From positions 124,001 to 188,000 of the forward strand of contig JAGCCP010000055.1 of the NCBI GenBank assembly GCA_017651625.1: 64,000 nucleotides of DNA. The letters run 5' to 3'. The position numbers and the translations under genes are program-made. Shown in pieces: positions 1 to 7,788 of this stretch. The notes beneath the pieces were generated by a model. It saw nothing but the letters and a program-made list of their open reading frames with translations, was not told where the DNA came from and did no database searches. How positions within the stretch are numbered: position 1 is the stretch's first letter; every line of letters starts with the position of its first letter. Source of the stretch: Candidatus Ruminimicrobiellum bubulum. Its GTDB lineage: Bacteria > Elusimicrobiota > Endomicrobiia > Endomicrobiales > Endomicrobiaceae.

Positions 1-128
1 AAAATTCCGTAGGAATTTTTTATCCATGCATCAGTGCATCAAACTCGCAAAGCGAGTTTAGTCCATGCATCCAAGCATCTATGCATCCATACATCAAAAA
101 TCGCAAAGCGATTTTTAAGGAGAAAGGT
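1..128. repeat. Mosaic intergenic repeat tract upstream of ribH
   Basis: Three palindromes with exactly 3-nt loops lie here: 1-19 (stem AAAATTCC, loop GTA), 41-59 (stem AAACTCGC, loop AAA) and 96-116 (stem AAAAATCGC, loop AAA). Between them are repeats of the word CATGCATC. The last palindrome is followed directly by the ribH ribosome-binding site AAGGAG. The stems differ in sequence but keep perfect pairing. No FMN riboswitch-like sequence is seen. Confidence 0.75.
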
Positions 129-590
129 ATGAAAACAATAAACGGTCAATTAAATTCGGAAGGTAAAAAGTTTGCTATCGTTGTATCGAGATTTAACGAA
201 TTTATAACAAACAAACTTATTTCCGGTGCGGAAGACACATTAAAAAGACACGGAACAAAAGATGACGATATTACTATGGTTTGGGTTCCGGGCGCATTTG
301 AAATTTCTGCAGTAGCAAAAAAACTTGCAGATTCTGGAAAATACGATGCAATCATTTGCTTGGGTTGTGTTATAAGAGGAGCAACGCCACACTTTGATTA
401 TGTATCTGCAGAAGTATCTAAAGGTGTTGCTATGGTTGGTATGTCGAGCAAAGTTCCTGTAAGTTTTGGCGTATTAACAACAGATTCTATAGAACAGGCA
501 ATCGAAAGAGCAGGAACAAAAGCAGGAAATAAAGGTTCCGATGCAGCATTAACAGCAATAGAAATGGTAAGCTTATACGAACAGATATAG
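129..590 (+). CDS. ribH: 6,7-dimethyl-8-ribityllumazine synthase
   Basis: This is lumazine synthase, the penultimate enzyme of riboflavin synthesis. It condenses 5-amino-6-ribitylaminouracil with 3,4-dihydroxy-2-butanone 4-phosphate in the cytoplasm, usually as an icosahedral or pentameric assembly. The 153-residue length fits the family. Visible landmarks are VPGAFE (53-58), GATPHFD (84-90, containing the catalytic His88), SFGVLTTD (112-119) and AGNKG (132-136). I chose the ATG at 129, which follows an AAGGAG site; a longer reading frame from 81 would only translate the upstream repeat DNA. No other rib gene is visible, so the rest of the pathway presumably lies upstream of the window or elsewhere. 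Confidence 0.97.
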   Translation: MKTINGQLNSEGKKFAIVVSRFNEFITNKLISGAEDTLKRHGTKDDDITMVWVPGAFEISAVAKKLADSGKYDAIICLGCVIRGATPHFDYVSAEVSKGVAMVGMSSKVPVSFGVLTTDSIEQAIERAGTKAGNKGSDAALTAIEMVSLYEQI

Positions 591-603
591 TTTTTCAAAC
601 GAT

Positions 604-628
604 GTCATCCCGTACTTGATACGGGATC
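604..628. repeat. 25-bp GTCAT palindrome, copy 1
   Basis: A palindrome with left flank GTCAT, stem CCCGTA, central CTTGA, stem TACGGG and right flank ATC. It belongs to a family seen seven times in the window in which the stem changes while flanks and centre stay nearly constant. It is followed at about 645-677 by AAACTATAAACC-type words and at 678-698 by an imperfect 3-nt-loop palindrome that ends just before the next ATG. Confidence 0.8.
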
Positions 629-701
629 TCATCGTTGTCGTTACAAACTATAAACCATAAACCATAAACTATAAACCAAAAATTGCGGAGCATTTTTTAA
701 C

Positions 702-1205
702 ATGTTCAAACTAATTTCCTTACTATTTGTAATTATTATCATGGTAACAATATTTCTTTTCTCTGCTCAGTCTGCACAAGATTCAAGTAAACTGAGCGGG
801 GAAATTGTAGATGTTGTTATAAAAGTTATGTACCCGCATTACAACAATTTACCGGAAGAACAGCAACAACAAATAAAAGATAAAGTAACTTTAGTTGTTA
901 GAAAGTTAGCACACTTTACCGAATTTGCAACACTCGGTTTCTTTTTAATGTTACATCTTTTATCATACAAACCATATATTAAATCTTTTAATATTAAATT
1001 ATTTATTCGTGTATGTATTAGTTTTATTATAGGTGCTTTATATGCGTTTAGTGATGAAATTCATCAAATGTTTGTTACGGATAGATATTCAAGTATATAC
1101 GATGTTATGATAGACTCTTCCGGCGTCCTCTTCGGAATATTCTTATTATTAACTATACTCCCAATGTATCTCCGCCGTTCCCGTCGTTGTCGTTCTAAAC
1201 TATAA
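702..1205 (+). CDS. VanZ-like family membrane protein
   Basis: A 167-residue membrane protein with helices at about 5-21, 72-88, 102-118 and 138-156. The conserved VanZ-type features are RKLAHFTEFATLG (68-80) and SDEIHQ followed by DVMIDSSG (118-141). The family is named after the teicoplanin-resistance protein VanZ, but most members have no known role. The C-terminal RRSRRCRSKL is encoded by intergenic-type repeat DNA running into the gene end, so it is probably a recent extension rather than a functional tail. The start is 3 nt after a 3-nt-loop palindrome containing GCGGAGC, which may supply the ribosome-binding site. Confidence 0.85.
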   Translation: MFKLISLLFVIIIMVTIFLFSAQSAQDSSKLSGEIVDVVIKVMYPHYNNLPEEQQQQIKDKVTLVVRKLAHFTEFATLGFFLMLHLLSYKPYIKSFNIKLFIRVCISFIIGALYAFSDEIHQMFVTDRYSSIYDVMIDSSGVLFGIFLLLTILPMYLRRSRRCRSKL

Positions 1206-1385
1206 GCTTTAAGCTATAAGCTAGTCATTGTCGTTCGTAGTTCTCTGTTCCCGTAGCCAATCTTCCAATCTTCTAATCTTCTGCCTTTCCGCCGTTCTCG
1301 TCTGTCATCCCGCACTTGATGCGGGATCTCTCCGTTTGCCGTTGTCGTTAAACCCTTCAACCGTCGTTTCCATTTTTGCTATAAT
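1206..1385. repeat. Mosaic repeats and promoter upstream of the Sel1 gene
   Basis: The stretch holds AAGCTTTAAGCTATAAGC words (about 1203-1224), a CCAATCTTCCAATCTTC-type tract (about 1259-1283) and a second GTCAT palindrome at 1304-1328 with stems CCCGCA and TGCGGG. A likely -10 box TATAAT lies at 1380-1385, with a weak -35 TTCAAC at 1356-1361. The Sel1 gene then has a strong AGGAGGA site. Confidence 0.65.
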
Positions 1386-1424
1386 TTAATCAATAAACTA
1401 ATAACAAACTTTCAGGAGGAACCA

Positions 1425-3584
1425 ATGAAAATAAATAAAAAAATCTTTTTGGTTATCACCTCTCTTATACTTGCAGCATCATGTGTATTCGTTTTTGCCG
1501 TCGACACAAAACAAGGAACAAAAAAACAGGAAAATATTTCTACTGTATCATTTGATGAGTTTGTTTCTTCTGTTGAAAAAGGAAATAATCCGCAACAACA
1601 ATATGCTGTTTTAAAAATGTATTACGAATCAATGAAATACAGAGATGCCGTAAATTTTTATAACAAAATTACTAACCCCAATGATGCATCCAAACTTCTT
1701 ATAGCTAAAATTTATTATGAATCCGGAGATTATAAAAAAGCACTTAATTTATTTCAAAAATTTGCCGATAAAGACATACTTGTTGCCAAATTTTATATGG
1801 GCTTAATATATTTTGCCGGTAATTCGGATATAAAGCAAGACTATAAAAAAGCATTTGAATTATTCAATTATTGTTCCGAAAAAGGAAACATAAAATCTAA
1901 AATAAATTTAGCCGAAAATTTTTATTTTTTGGGAAGAGGTGTAGAAAAGGATACTAAAAAAGTGATTGAGTTGTACAAAGAAGCTGCCGATTACGGGAAT
2001 ATGGAGGCAAAGTCTAAATTAATATCATATTATTTAAGTGTAAAAAAAGATTTTGTAAAAAGTTTGGAACAGTTTTATTCTATGGGAGAATATGCTGATA
2101 TAAATACAATAAGAAATGTTGCGGAAATTTATTATGCAGGTATGGGGGAAGTAAAACAAAACTATAAAAAATCTTTTGAACTTTATAATAAAGCAGCCAA
2201 AAAGGGTTCAACGTATGCAAAATATATGTTAAGTACCATGTATTATTTTGGTTTGGGAACAAGTATAGATTATAAAAAATCGTTTGAATTGGCCGTTGAA
2301 GCTGTGGAAAAGAATTGTTATCAGGCAAAAAAAGTATTGGGATTTCATTATTGCAGCGGAAAAGCCGTAAAACAAGATTTAAATAAAGCAATAGAACTTT
2401 TTAAATTTGAAGGTAAACAAAATGAAAAGAATAAACATTTTATAGATTCTTTATCACAACTTATCGATACTAAAAATAATAAAATCAATTCGACAAAAAT
2501 AAAAGAAATCGTAAATCTTGCAAAGCAGGGAAAAGCCGAAGCGGAATATAAACTCGGTATTATTTATTATTTTGGCATTGATGACAGCATGAAACAAGAT
2601 TACCAAAAAGCATTTGAATGCTTTAAAAAAGCAGCGGATCACGGCTACACCGAAGGAGAATATAATCTGGCCATAATGTATTTTTATGGTATAGGCACGG
2701 AAAAAAACATTCAAAAAAGTATTGAATGGTTACAAAAATCTGCGAAGAGAGGAGATTACGAATCGGAATATTTTCTTGCTGCTATGTACCATTCGGGTAT
2801 AGGTGTAGAACAAAATTATAACAAAGCAATTGAATTGTATAAAAAAGCATCGGAACACGGTAATGCCGAAGCTCAGTATCAGCTTGGTTCTATATACTAT
2901 GTTAAACAAGATTATAACAAAGCAATTGAATTGTATAAAAAAGCAGCGGAACAAGAAAACGGTGCAGCGGAATATCTCCTTGCTGCTATGTACTATTCGG
3001 GTATAGGTGCAGAACAAAATTATAACAAAGCATTTGAATTATATAACAAAGCTGCGGAACACGGAAGTTCCGAAGCTCAATATGTTTTGGGACTTTCTCT
3101 TTATTATGGTATGAAAATACAGCAGGATTATCAAAGAGGTTTTAAATTGTTATTAAAAGCTGCAGATCAGGGAAATGTTGATGCACAGTATCTTATCGGT
3201 TGGGTTTATAAAAAAGCATTAGACTACAAAAAAGCTTTTGAATGGTTACAAAAAGCAGCGGAGCAGGGAAAAGCCGAAGCTCAATATGAGTTAGGCTCTT
3301 TTTATCGACAAACCGTAATTTTAAACAGTACACACGTTTATGAGAATAAAAAATTTTATCTTCCTGTTTCCGATCTTGAATTAGCTTACAATGAAGGAAC
3401 AAAATGGTTACAAAAAGCTGCAGAACAAGGAAATGAAAAAGCACTGTATGAATTGTCTGAAATAAGAACTCCGAAGTATGGGGGAAAAGAATACAATTTA
3501 AGGTACGACTACGAACTTTTGAAAAAAGCAGCTGTAAATGCCAGTCTCGATGCCCAAGCTTATTTGTTCGAAATGGGAAAATAA
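1425..3584 (+). CDS. Secreted Sel1-repeat (SLR/TPR-like) protein
   Basis: A 719-residue protein with an N-terminal hydrophobic signal peptide (about 6-26, ending near CVFVFAVD) followed by many tandem Sel1-like repeats. The recurring unit is roughly A-Y-LG-YY-G-GV-QDYKKAFEL-KAAEQG and runs over residues 75-700. Sel1 repeats are about 36-residue helix-turn-helix units that bind other proteins. Bacterial secreted versions often mediate surface, cell-envelope or host interactions. A recombinogenic core is visible at 2790-3060, where near-identical units such as YNKAIELYKKA recur. The start is set by AGGAGGAACC before the ATG. No catalytic domain is seen. Confidence 0.9.
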   Translation: MKINKKIFLVITSLILAASCVFVFAVDTKQGTKKQENISTVSFDEFVSSVEKGNNPQQQYAVLKMYYESMKYRDAVNFYNKITNPNDASKLLIAKIYYESGDYKKALNLFQKFADKDILVAKFYMGLIYFAGNSDIKQDYKKAFELFNYCSEKGNIKSKINLAENFYFLGRGVEKDTKKVIELYKEAADYGNMEAKSKLISYYLSVKKDFVKSLEQFYSMGEYADINTIRNVAEIYYAGMGEVKQNYKKSFELYNKAAKKGSTYAKYMLSTMYYFGLGTSIDYKKSFELAVEAVEKNCYQAKKVLGFHYCSGKAVKQDLNKAIELFKFEGKQNEKNKHFIDSLSQLIDTKNNKINSTKIKEIVNLAKQGKAEAEYKLGIIYYFGIDDSMKQDYQKAFECFKKAADHGYTEGEYNLAIMYFYGIGTEKNIQKSIEWLQKSAKRGDYESEYFLAAMYHSGIGVEQNYNKAIELYKKASEHGNAEAQYQLGSIYYVKQDYNKAIELYKKAAEQENGAAEYLLAAMYYSGIGAEQNYNKAFELYNKAAEHGSSEAQYVLGLSLYYGMKIQQDYQRGFKLLLKAADQGNVDAQYLIGWVYKKALDYKKAFEWLQKAAEQGKAEAQYELGSFYRQTVILNSTHVYENKKFYLPVSDLELAYNEGTKWLQKAAEQGNEKALYELSEIRTPKYGGKEYNLRYDYELLKKAAVNASLDAQAYLFEMGK

Positions 3585-3681
3585 TTCATCGTTTGCCGTT
3601 CCGTCGTTCGCAGTTAAAGACCTTAAAATTTTGAATTATAACAAAGCATTTAGTGATTGCGGTGTCGTCGTTGCCGTTAAA
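3585..3681. repeat. Truncated relative of the 113-bp element
   Basis: Downstream of the Sel1 gene, GACCTTAAAATTTT at about 3619-3632 repeats the left end of the complete element that begins at 3682. The intervening words (GTCGTCGTTGCCGTT and similar) are the usual mosaic type. This looks like a partial copy next to an intact one. Confidence 0.5.
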
Positions 3682-3794
3682 GACCTTAAAATTTTTAGTT
3701 AGAATGAAGCAACTAACGAATGAAGTGTACTTGGATCCCGAAAGGGTGTACTCGATTGAGTTAGTTGTAAGATTATAACAAAAATGTTAAGGCC
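3682..3794. repeat. 113-bp MITE-like palindromic element, copy A
   Basis: The element begins GACCTTAA (3682-3689) and ends TTAAGGCC (3787-3794). The terminal inverted repeats are imperfect and extend about 35 bp on each side through ATTTTT, GTTA and CAACTAAC/GTTAGTTG, and the centre has CCC-GAAA-GGG. An inverted copy of the same length lies at 63317-63429. It sits between the convergent Sel1 and sugar-transferase genes and could act as a two-way terminator. There is no transposase in the window. No target-site duplication is obvious. Confidence 0.75.
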
Positions 3795-3821
3795 GTTATA
3801 AATTGAAGTGCTAAAGCACTT

Positions 3822-5162
3822 CTATTCGCTCAACTTTTTATCGCGAATGAAAGCTCTCTTCGCCGTCTTCAACATAATTTCCAAATCAAGCATAAACGAA
3901 GCATTCTTTACATACCACACATCGTATGCAAGTCTAACGAAAGCATCTCTGAAATACACATGTTTTTGAAAATCATTTTCAAAGGTTGGAATTGCCGCTG
4001 CATAATAATTACGGGGTGCTTTAAAATTGAGTTGAGCCCATCCGGTTAGTCCCGGTTTTACAATTGTTCTTAATGAATGGGGAGGTATATACTTTTTTAA
4101 TAATTCATAATCTTCAAGTTGTAAAGGTCTTGGACCTACAATAGAAATATTTCCGTCTAAGATATTTATAAGTTGCGGAATTTCGTCCAACCTGAACTTT
4201 CTTAATATCTTACCTATTTTCGTAGGTGTTTCCGTTCCGATAATCATTGTTCTGAATTTGCATATCTGTATAGTTTTACCGCCGACACCGACTCTCTCCT
4301 GAAAGAATATCGGGTTTTGTTTATCAATAAAAAGAATTAAAAAATAAATTATTATACCCAAAGGCAAAAATACAGGTAACAAACAAATGGCAAACAAAAC
4401 ATCAAAAATTCTTTTAATAACAGGATATGTTGTTTTTTTTCTTTTGTTAGCAACATCTTTTATAAGCCAATTTGGATTTTTTAAAGTTTCTTTAGCTAAC
4501 CTCGAAAATATATATTCGAATAAAGCCAAATCCGTTAAACAGATAATGCCTTTAGAAATAAAATTGTGAAAAATAATTCTTGCCGTATTGTTATCTTTTT
4601 CTAAAATGTCGTTGGATACTACCAAGAAATCAATATCGAATACATCCAAACTTTGCGGAATTTCTTCAATGCTTTTAAAATCATAAACAACTTTGAATTT
4701 CGGAGCTTTTTTCCAAACTTCTCTAAGCCTGTTTAAAGTTCTGCTTGTTCCCAAACAAACAACTTTTATTTGCGAAAAATGAAGAAGTCTGTAAATGTTT
4801 CTCGATATAAATACATAACAATAAAAAACTAACAAAATTAACAGTAAGTTTGTTTTCGGTGTGGGGACATGAAATAGTGTTGCTCCGAAATATATACCCG
4901 CTGCGGATACAACAAAAGAAACTATAAATGCAGTTAGAAGTCCTGCAAAACGATTTGAATGTCTTTCATAAGATCTTCTTAAATCATAAAAAGAAAAAAT
5001 CACAAGTAATATCACATTCACTATAAATACGGGAAGCAATACTTTACAGTTACTTAAGAAAAACGAAAAATCCCAAGAACCGCTTGGGGAACGAAGGGTT
5101 AACACAATTGATGCTGTTACAATAAAAACTATAAAATCTAATAAGAAAAATAAAAATCTCAT
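3822..5162 (-). CDS. Polyprenyl glycosylphosphotransferase (initiating sugar transferase)
   Basis: A 446-residue WbaP/WcaJ-type enzyme that moves a sugar-1-phosphate onto undecaprenyl phosphate, the first step of surface polysaccharide repeat-unit assembly at the inner membrane. The N-terminal half has four to five hydrophobic segments and a Rossmann-like region. The C-terminal catalytic domain from about residue 245 shows KRIFDVLFA, the membrane re-entrant segment with LPVFLP, FFQERVG, CKFRTM, RKFRLDEIPQL, SIVGPRPL, and KPGLTGWAQ. It is divergent from wecC and opens the polysaccharide locus. A possible promoter on this strand has -10 TATAAT at 5192-5197. The sugar specificity cannot be read from sequence. 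Confidence 0.95.
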   Translation of the reverse strand: MRFLFFLLDFIVFIVTASIVLTLRSPSGSWDFSFFLSNCKVLLPVFIVNVILLVIFSFYDLRRSYERHSNRFAGLLTAFIVSFVVSAAGIYFGATLFHVPTPKTNLLLILLVFYCYVFISRNIYRLLHFSQIKVVCLGTSRTLNRLREVWKKAPKFKVVYDFKSIEEIPQSLDVFDIDFLVVSNDILEKDNNTARIIFHNFISKGIICLTDLALFEYIFSRLAKETLKNPNWLIKDVANKRKKTTYPVIKRIFDVLFAICLLPVFLPLGIIIYFLILFIDKQNPIFFQERVGVGGKTIQICKFRTMIIGTETPTKIGKILRKFRLDEIPQLINILDGNISIVGPRPLQLEDYELLKKYIPPHSLRTIVKPGLTGWAQLNFKAPRNYYAAAIPTFENDFQKHVYFRDAFVRLAYDVWYVKNASFMLDLEIMLKTAKRAFIRDKKLSE

Positions 5163-5349
5163 AAAACTTTTTCCTGTATTTTGGACTTTGTATTATAGCA
5201 ATTAAAAAATAATAAACAAATAGCTTTTATCAAACTACAAACTATAGTGATAATTTGATATAATCAAAAAATATATAAATTTTAGTTTTTGTTTTGTTAA
5301 GTTGTTGGTAGTTAAACCATTAAACCGTTCAACTATTCAACTTTTCAAC

Positions 5350-5368
5350 AAAAATCCGGAGGATTTTT
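5350..5368 (+). repeat. 3-nt-loop palindrome carrying the wecC Shine-Dalgarno
   Basis: AAAAATCC, loop GGA, GGATTTTT. The loop and right arm together form GGAGG, the ribosome-binding site of wecC, whose ATG follows at 5371. If the hairpin forms in RNA it would sequester the site. It is one of about a dozen palindromes of this design in the window. Confidence 0.7.
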
Positions 5369-5370
5369 TT

Positions 5371-6582
5371 ATGAAAGCTTGTTTTATGGGGCTTGGTTAT
5401 ATAGGTTTACCAACGGCAATTATTGCTGCTAAAAATGGTGTTGAAGTTATCGGTTGTGATATAAACCAAAAAGTTGTTAATATGACAAACAAAGGTATTT
5501 TGCACATAGTAGAACCAAATTTAGAAAAATATCTTCAAGAAGTAGTAAATAACAAAAGTTTAAAAGCCGTAACAAAACCTGAAACATCAGATATTTATTT
5601 AATAGTCGTTCCTACACCGTTTAAAGGGAATCACGAACCGGATATATCTTATGTTCAGTCTGCAACGGAAATGGTAATTCCTTTACTTAAAGAAAATGAT
5701 TTGTTCATTATAGAATCAACTTCACCTGTTGGAACAACAGAACTTATGACAAAACTTATTTTTTCAAAAAGACCGGAACTAAAAGATAAAATTTATATAG
5801 CATATTGCCCTGAAAGGGTGTTGCCGGGAAATGTTATTTACGAACTTGAACATAACGATAGAGTTATCGGCGGGATAAATGCTCAATCTACAGAAAAAGC
5901 AATATCTTTTTATTCTAAATTTGTAAAAGGAAACTTACACAAAACAAATGCTAAAACCGCTGAAATGTGTAAACTTACAGAAAATTCCAGCAGAGATGTT
6001 CAAATAGCATTTGCAAACGAACTTTCAATTATTTGCGATAAAGCAGGTATAAATGTTTGGGAGTTAATATCATTGGCAAACAAACATCCCAGAGTAAATA
6101 TTTTAAATCCGGGTTGCGGAGTAGGGGGGCATTGTATTGCCGTTGATCCATACTTTATAACAGCAGATTTCCCTATAGAATCTCAACTTATAGCAAAAGC
6201 AAGAGAAATAAATAACTATAAAGCTTTTTGGTGTGCGGAAAGAATACAAACTGAAGCTTTAAAATTTGAATTACAAAATAACAGAAAACCGAAAATTGCA
6301 TTGATGGGGCTTGCATTTAAACCGAACATCGACGATTTAAGAGAATCTCCTGCACAACATATAGTTAGTAGAGTATTAGAAACTTGTAACGAATGTGAAA
6401 TATTCATAGTTGAACCTTATGTTGGTGAACATAAAATATTTAAACTTACAGACTATAAAGAAGCTTTTGACAAAGCAGATATAGTTGCAATTTTGGTTGC
6501 ACATAATCAATTCAAAGAATTTTCGGATACAAAAAATAAAAAAATATTAGATTTTTGTGGTGCATTAAGGAAGATAAAATAA
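5371..6582 (+). CDS. wecC: UDP-N-acetyl-D-mannosamine dehydrogenase
   Basis: A 403-residue NAD-dependent UDP-sugar 6-dehydrogenase that oxidises UDP-ManNAc to UDP-ManNAcA. GLGYIGLPTA near the N-terminus is the NAD-binding glycine motif. The central domain contains the catalytic-cysteine region GVGGHCIAVDPYF, which is typical of the WecC rather than the UDP-glucose branch, and a C-terminal UDP-binding domain follows (LMGLAFKPNIDDLRESP). The frame is open from 5302, but 5302-5370 is repeat DNA; the ATG at 5371 has a good GGAGG site. It abuts wecB directly, and the two together convert UDP-GlcNAc to UDP-ManNAcA. Confidence 0.94.
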   Translation: MKACFMGLGYIGLPTAIIAAKNGVEVIGCDINQKVVNMTNKGILHIVEPNLEKYLQEVVNNKSLKAVTKPETSDIYLIVVPTPFKGNHEPDISYVQSATEMVIPLLKENDLFIIESTSPVGTTELMTKLIFSKRPELKDKIYIAYCPERVLPGNVIYELEHNDRVIGGINAQSTEKAISFYSKFVKGNLHKTNAKTAEMCKLTENSSRDVQIAFANELSIICDKAGINVWELISLANKHPRVNILNPGCGVGGHCIAVDPYFITADFPIESQLIAKAREINNYKAFWCAERIQTEALKFELQNNRKPKIALMGLAFKPNIDDLRESPAQHIVSRVLETCNECEIFIVEPYVGEHKIFKLTDYKEAFDKADIVAILVAHNQFKEFSDTKNKKILDFCGALRKIK

Positions 6583-7746
6583 ATGAAAAAAATAATGTTA
6601 GTATTTGGAACTCGTCCTGAAGCTATAAAAATGGCACCATTGGTAAAGCAGTTCCAAAAAGATACTACAAATTTTAAAACTATCGTGTGTGTAACAGCAC
6701 AACATAGGCAAATGTTAGACCAAGTTCTTAACTTGTTTGAAATTAAACCTGATTACGATTTAGACATTATGCAACAAGGTCAAGATTTGTATGATATTAC
6801 ATCAAGAGTATTAACCGGTATAAAACAAGTTTTAATTTCAGAAAAGCCGGATGTTGTTTTAGTTCATGGTGATACCACTACAACAATGGCAGCATCTCTT
6901 GCAGCATTTTATCAACAAATACCGGTAGGACACGTAGAAGCAGGTTTAAGAACAAACAATATTTATAGTCCATATCCGGAAGAAATAAACAGACAAATAA
7001 CAGGTAGAATATCAACTTACCATTTTGCACCTACACCGTTAAGCAAACAAAATTTACTTAAAGAAAATGTTAATGATAAAAATATTTTTGTTACAGGTAA
7101 TACGGTTATAGATGCTTTGTATTGGGTAGTAGACAAAATTAAAAATAACGAAAGCTTACAACAAGAACTTTCTAACCAAATATTAAGTTTTGGTTATGAT
7201 GTTGCACGACTAAACAATAATAAAAAACTTGTTTTAATTACAGGGCATAGAAGGGAAAATTTCGGTGACGGTTTTATTTCAATATGTAAAGCAATTAAAA
7301 CATTAAATCAAAAATATAACGATGTGGATTTTATTTATCCAATGCATTTAAATCCACAAGTAAGAAAACCTATAAAACAAGTTTTTGGAACAGATACGCC
7401 AAAGAATATGTTTTTTATAGAACCATTGGACTATTTACCATTCGTATATTTAATGGAAAAATCTTATTTAATTCTTACCGATAGTGGTGGAATACAGGAA
7501 GAAGCTCCGGGGCTTGGTAAACCGGTACTCGTAATGAGAAATACAACAGAACGACCTGAAGCAGTAGATGCCGGAACAGTCCGACTTGTCGGAACGGATT
7601 ACGATAAAATAGTGCAAGAAACTTCAAAACTTTTGGAAAATGAACAATATTACAATTCAATGAGCAAAGCTATTAACCCTTATGGTGACGGTAAAGCTTG
7701 TGAGAGAATTGTGGAAACCTTGAGGAATAGAGGTATAGAGGATTAG
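6583..7746 (+). CDS. wecB: UDP-N-acetylglucosamine 2-epimerase (non-hydrolysing)
   Basis: A 387-residue GT-B-fold epimerase that interconverts UDP-GlcNAc and UDP-ManNAc. Conserved segments are [14 protein letters not shown] at the N-terminus, [44 protein letters not shown] and [12 protein letters not shown]. The start codon follows the wecC stop immediately, so the two are translationally coupled. This is the last sugar-precursor gene before the ATPase/KAP insertion. Confidence 0.97.
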   Translation: MKKIMLVFGTRPEAIKMAPLVKQFQKDTTNFKTIVCVTAQHRQMLDQVLNLFEIKPDYDLDIMQQGQDLYDITSRVLTGIKQVLISEKPDVVLVHGDTTTTMAASLAAFYQQIPVGHVEAGLRTNNIYSPYPEEINRQITGRISTYHFAPTPLSKQNLLKENVNDKNIFVTGNTVIDALYWVVDKIKNNESLQQELSNQILSFGYDVARLNNNKKLVLITGHRRENFGDGFISICKAIKTLNQKYNDVDFIYPMHLNPQVRKPIKQVFGTDTPKNMFFIEPLDYLPFVYLMEKSYLILTDSGGIQEEAPGLGKPVLVMRNTTERPEAVDAGTVRLVGTDYDKIVQETSKLLENEQYYNSMSKAINPYGDGKACERIVETLRNRGIED

Positions 7747-7788
7747 AAGAAAACAGATGAAAAATTTTTATAAAAATAGGAGAATATT

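Noticed and set aside
1-128. FMN riboswitch upstream of ribH
   Set aside because: The sequence is made of short palindromes and CATGCATC words; none of the conserved FMN-element segments are present.
3682-3794. The 113-bp element as an attachment site of a phage or integrative element
   Set aside because: The two copies are inverted relative to each other, and no integrase or tRNA junction is nearby.
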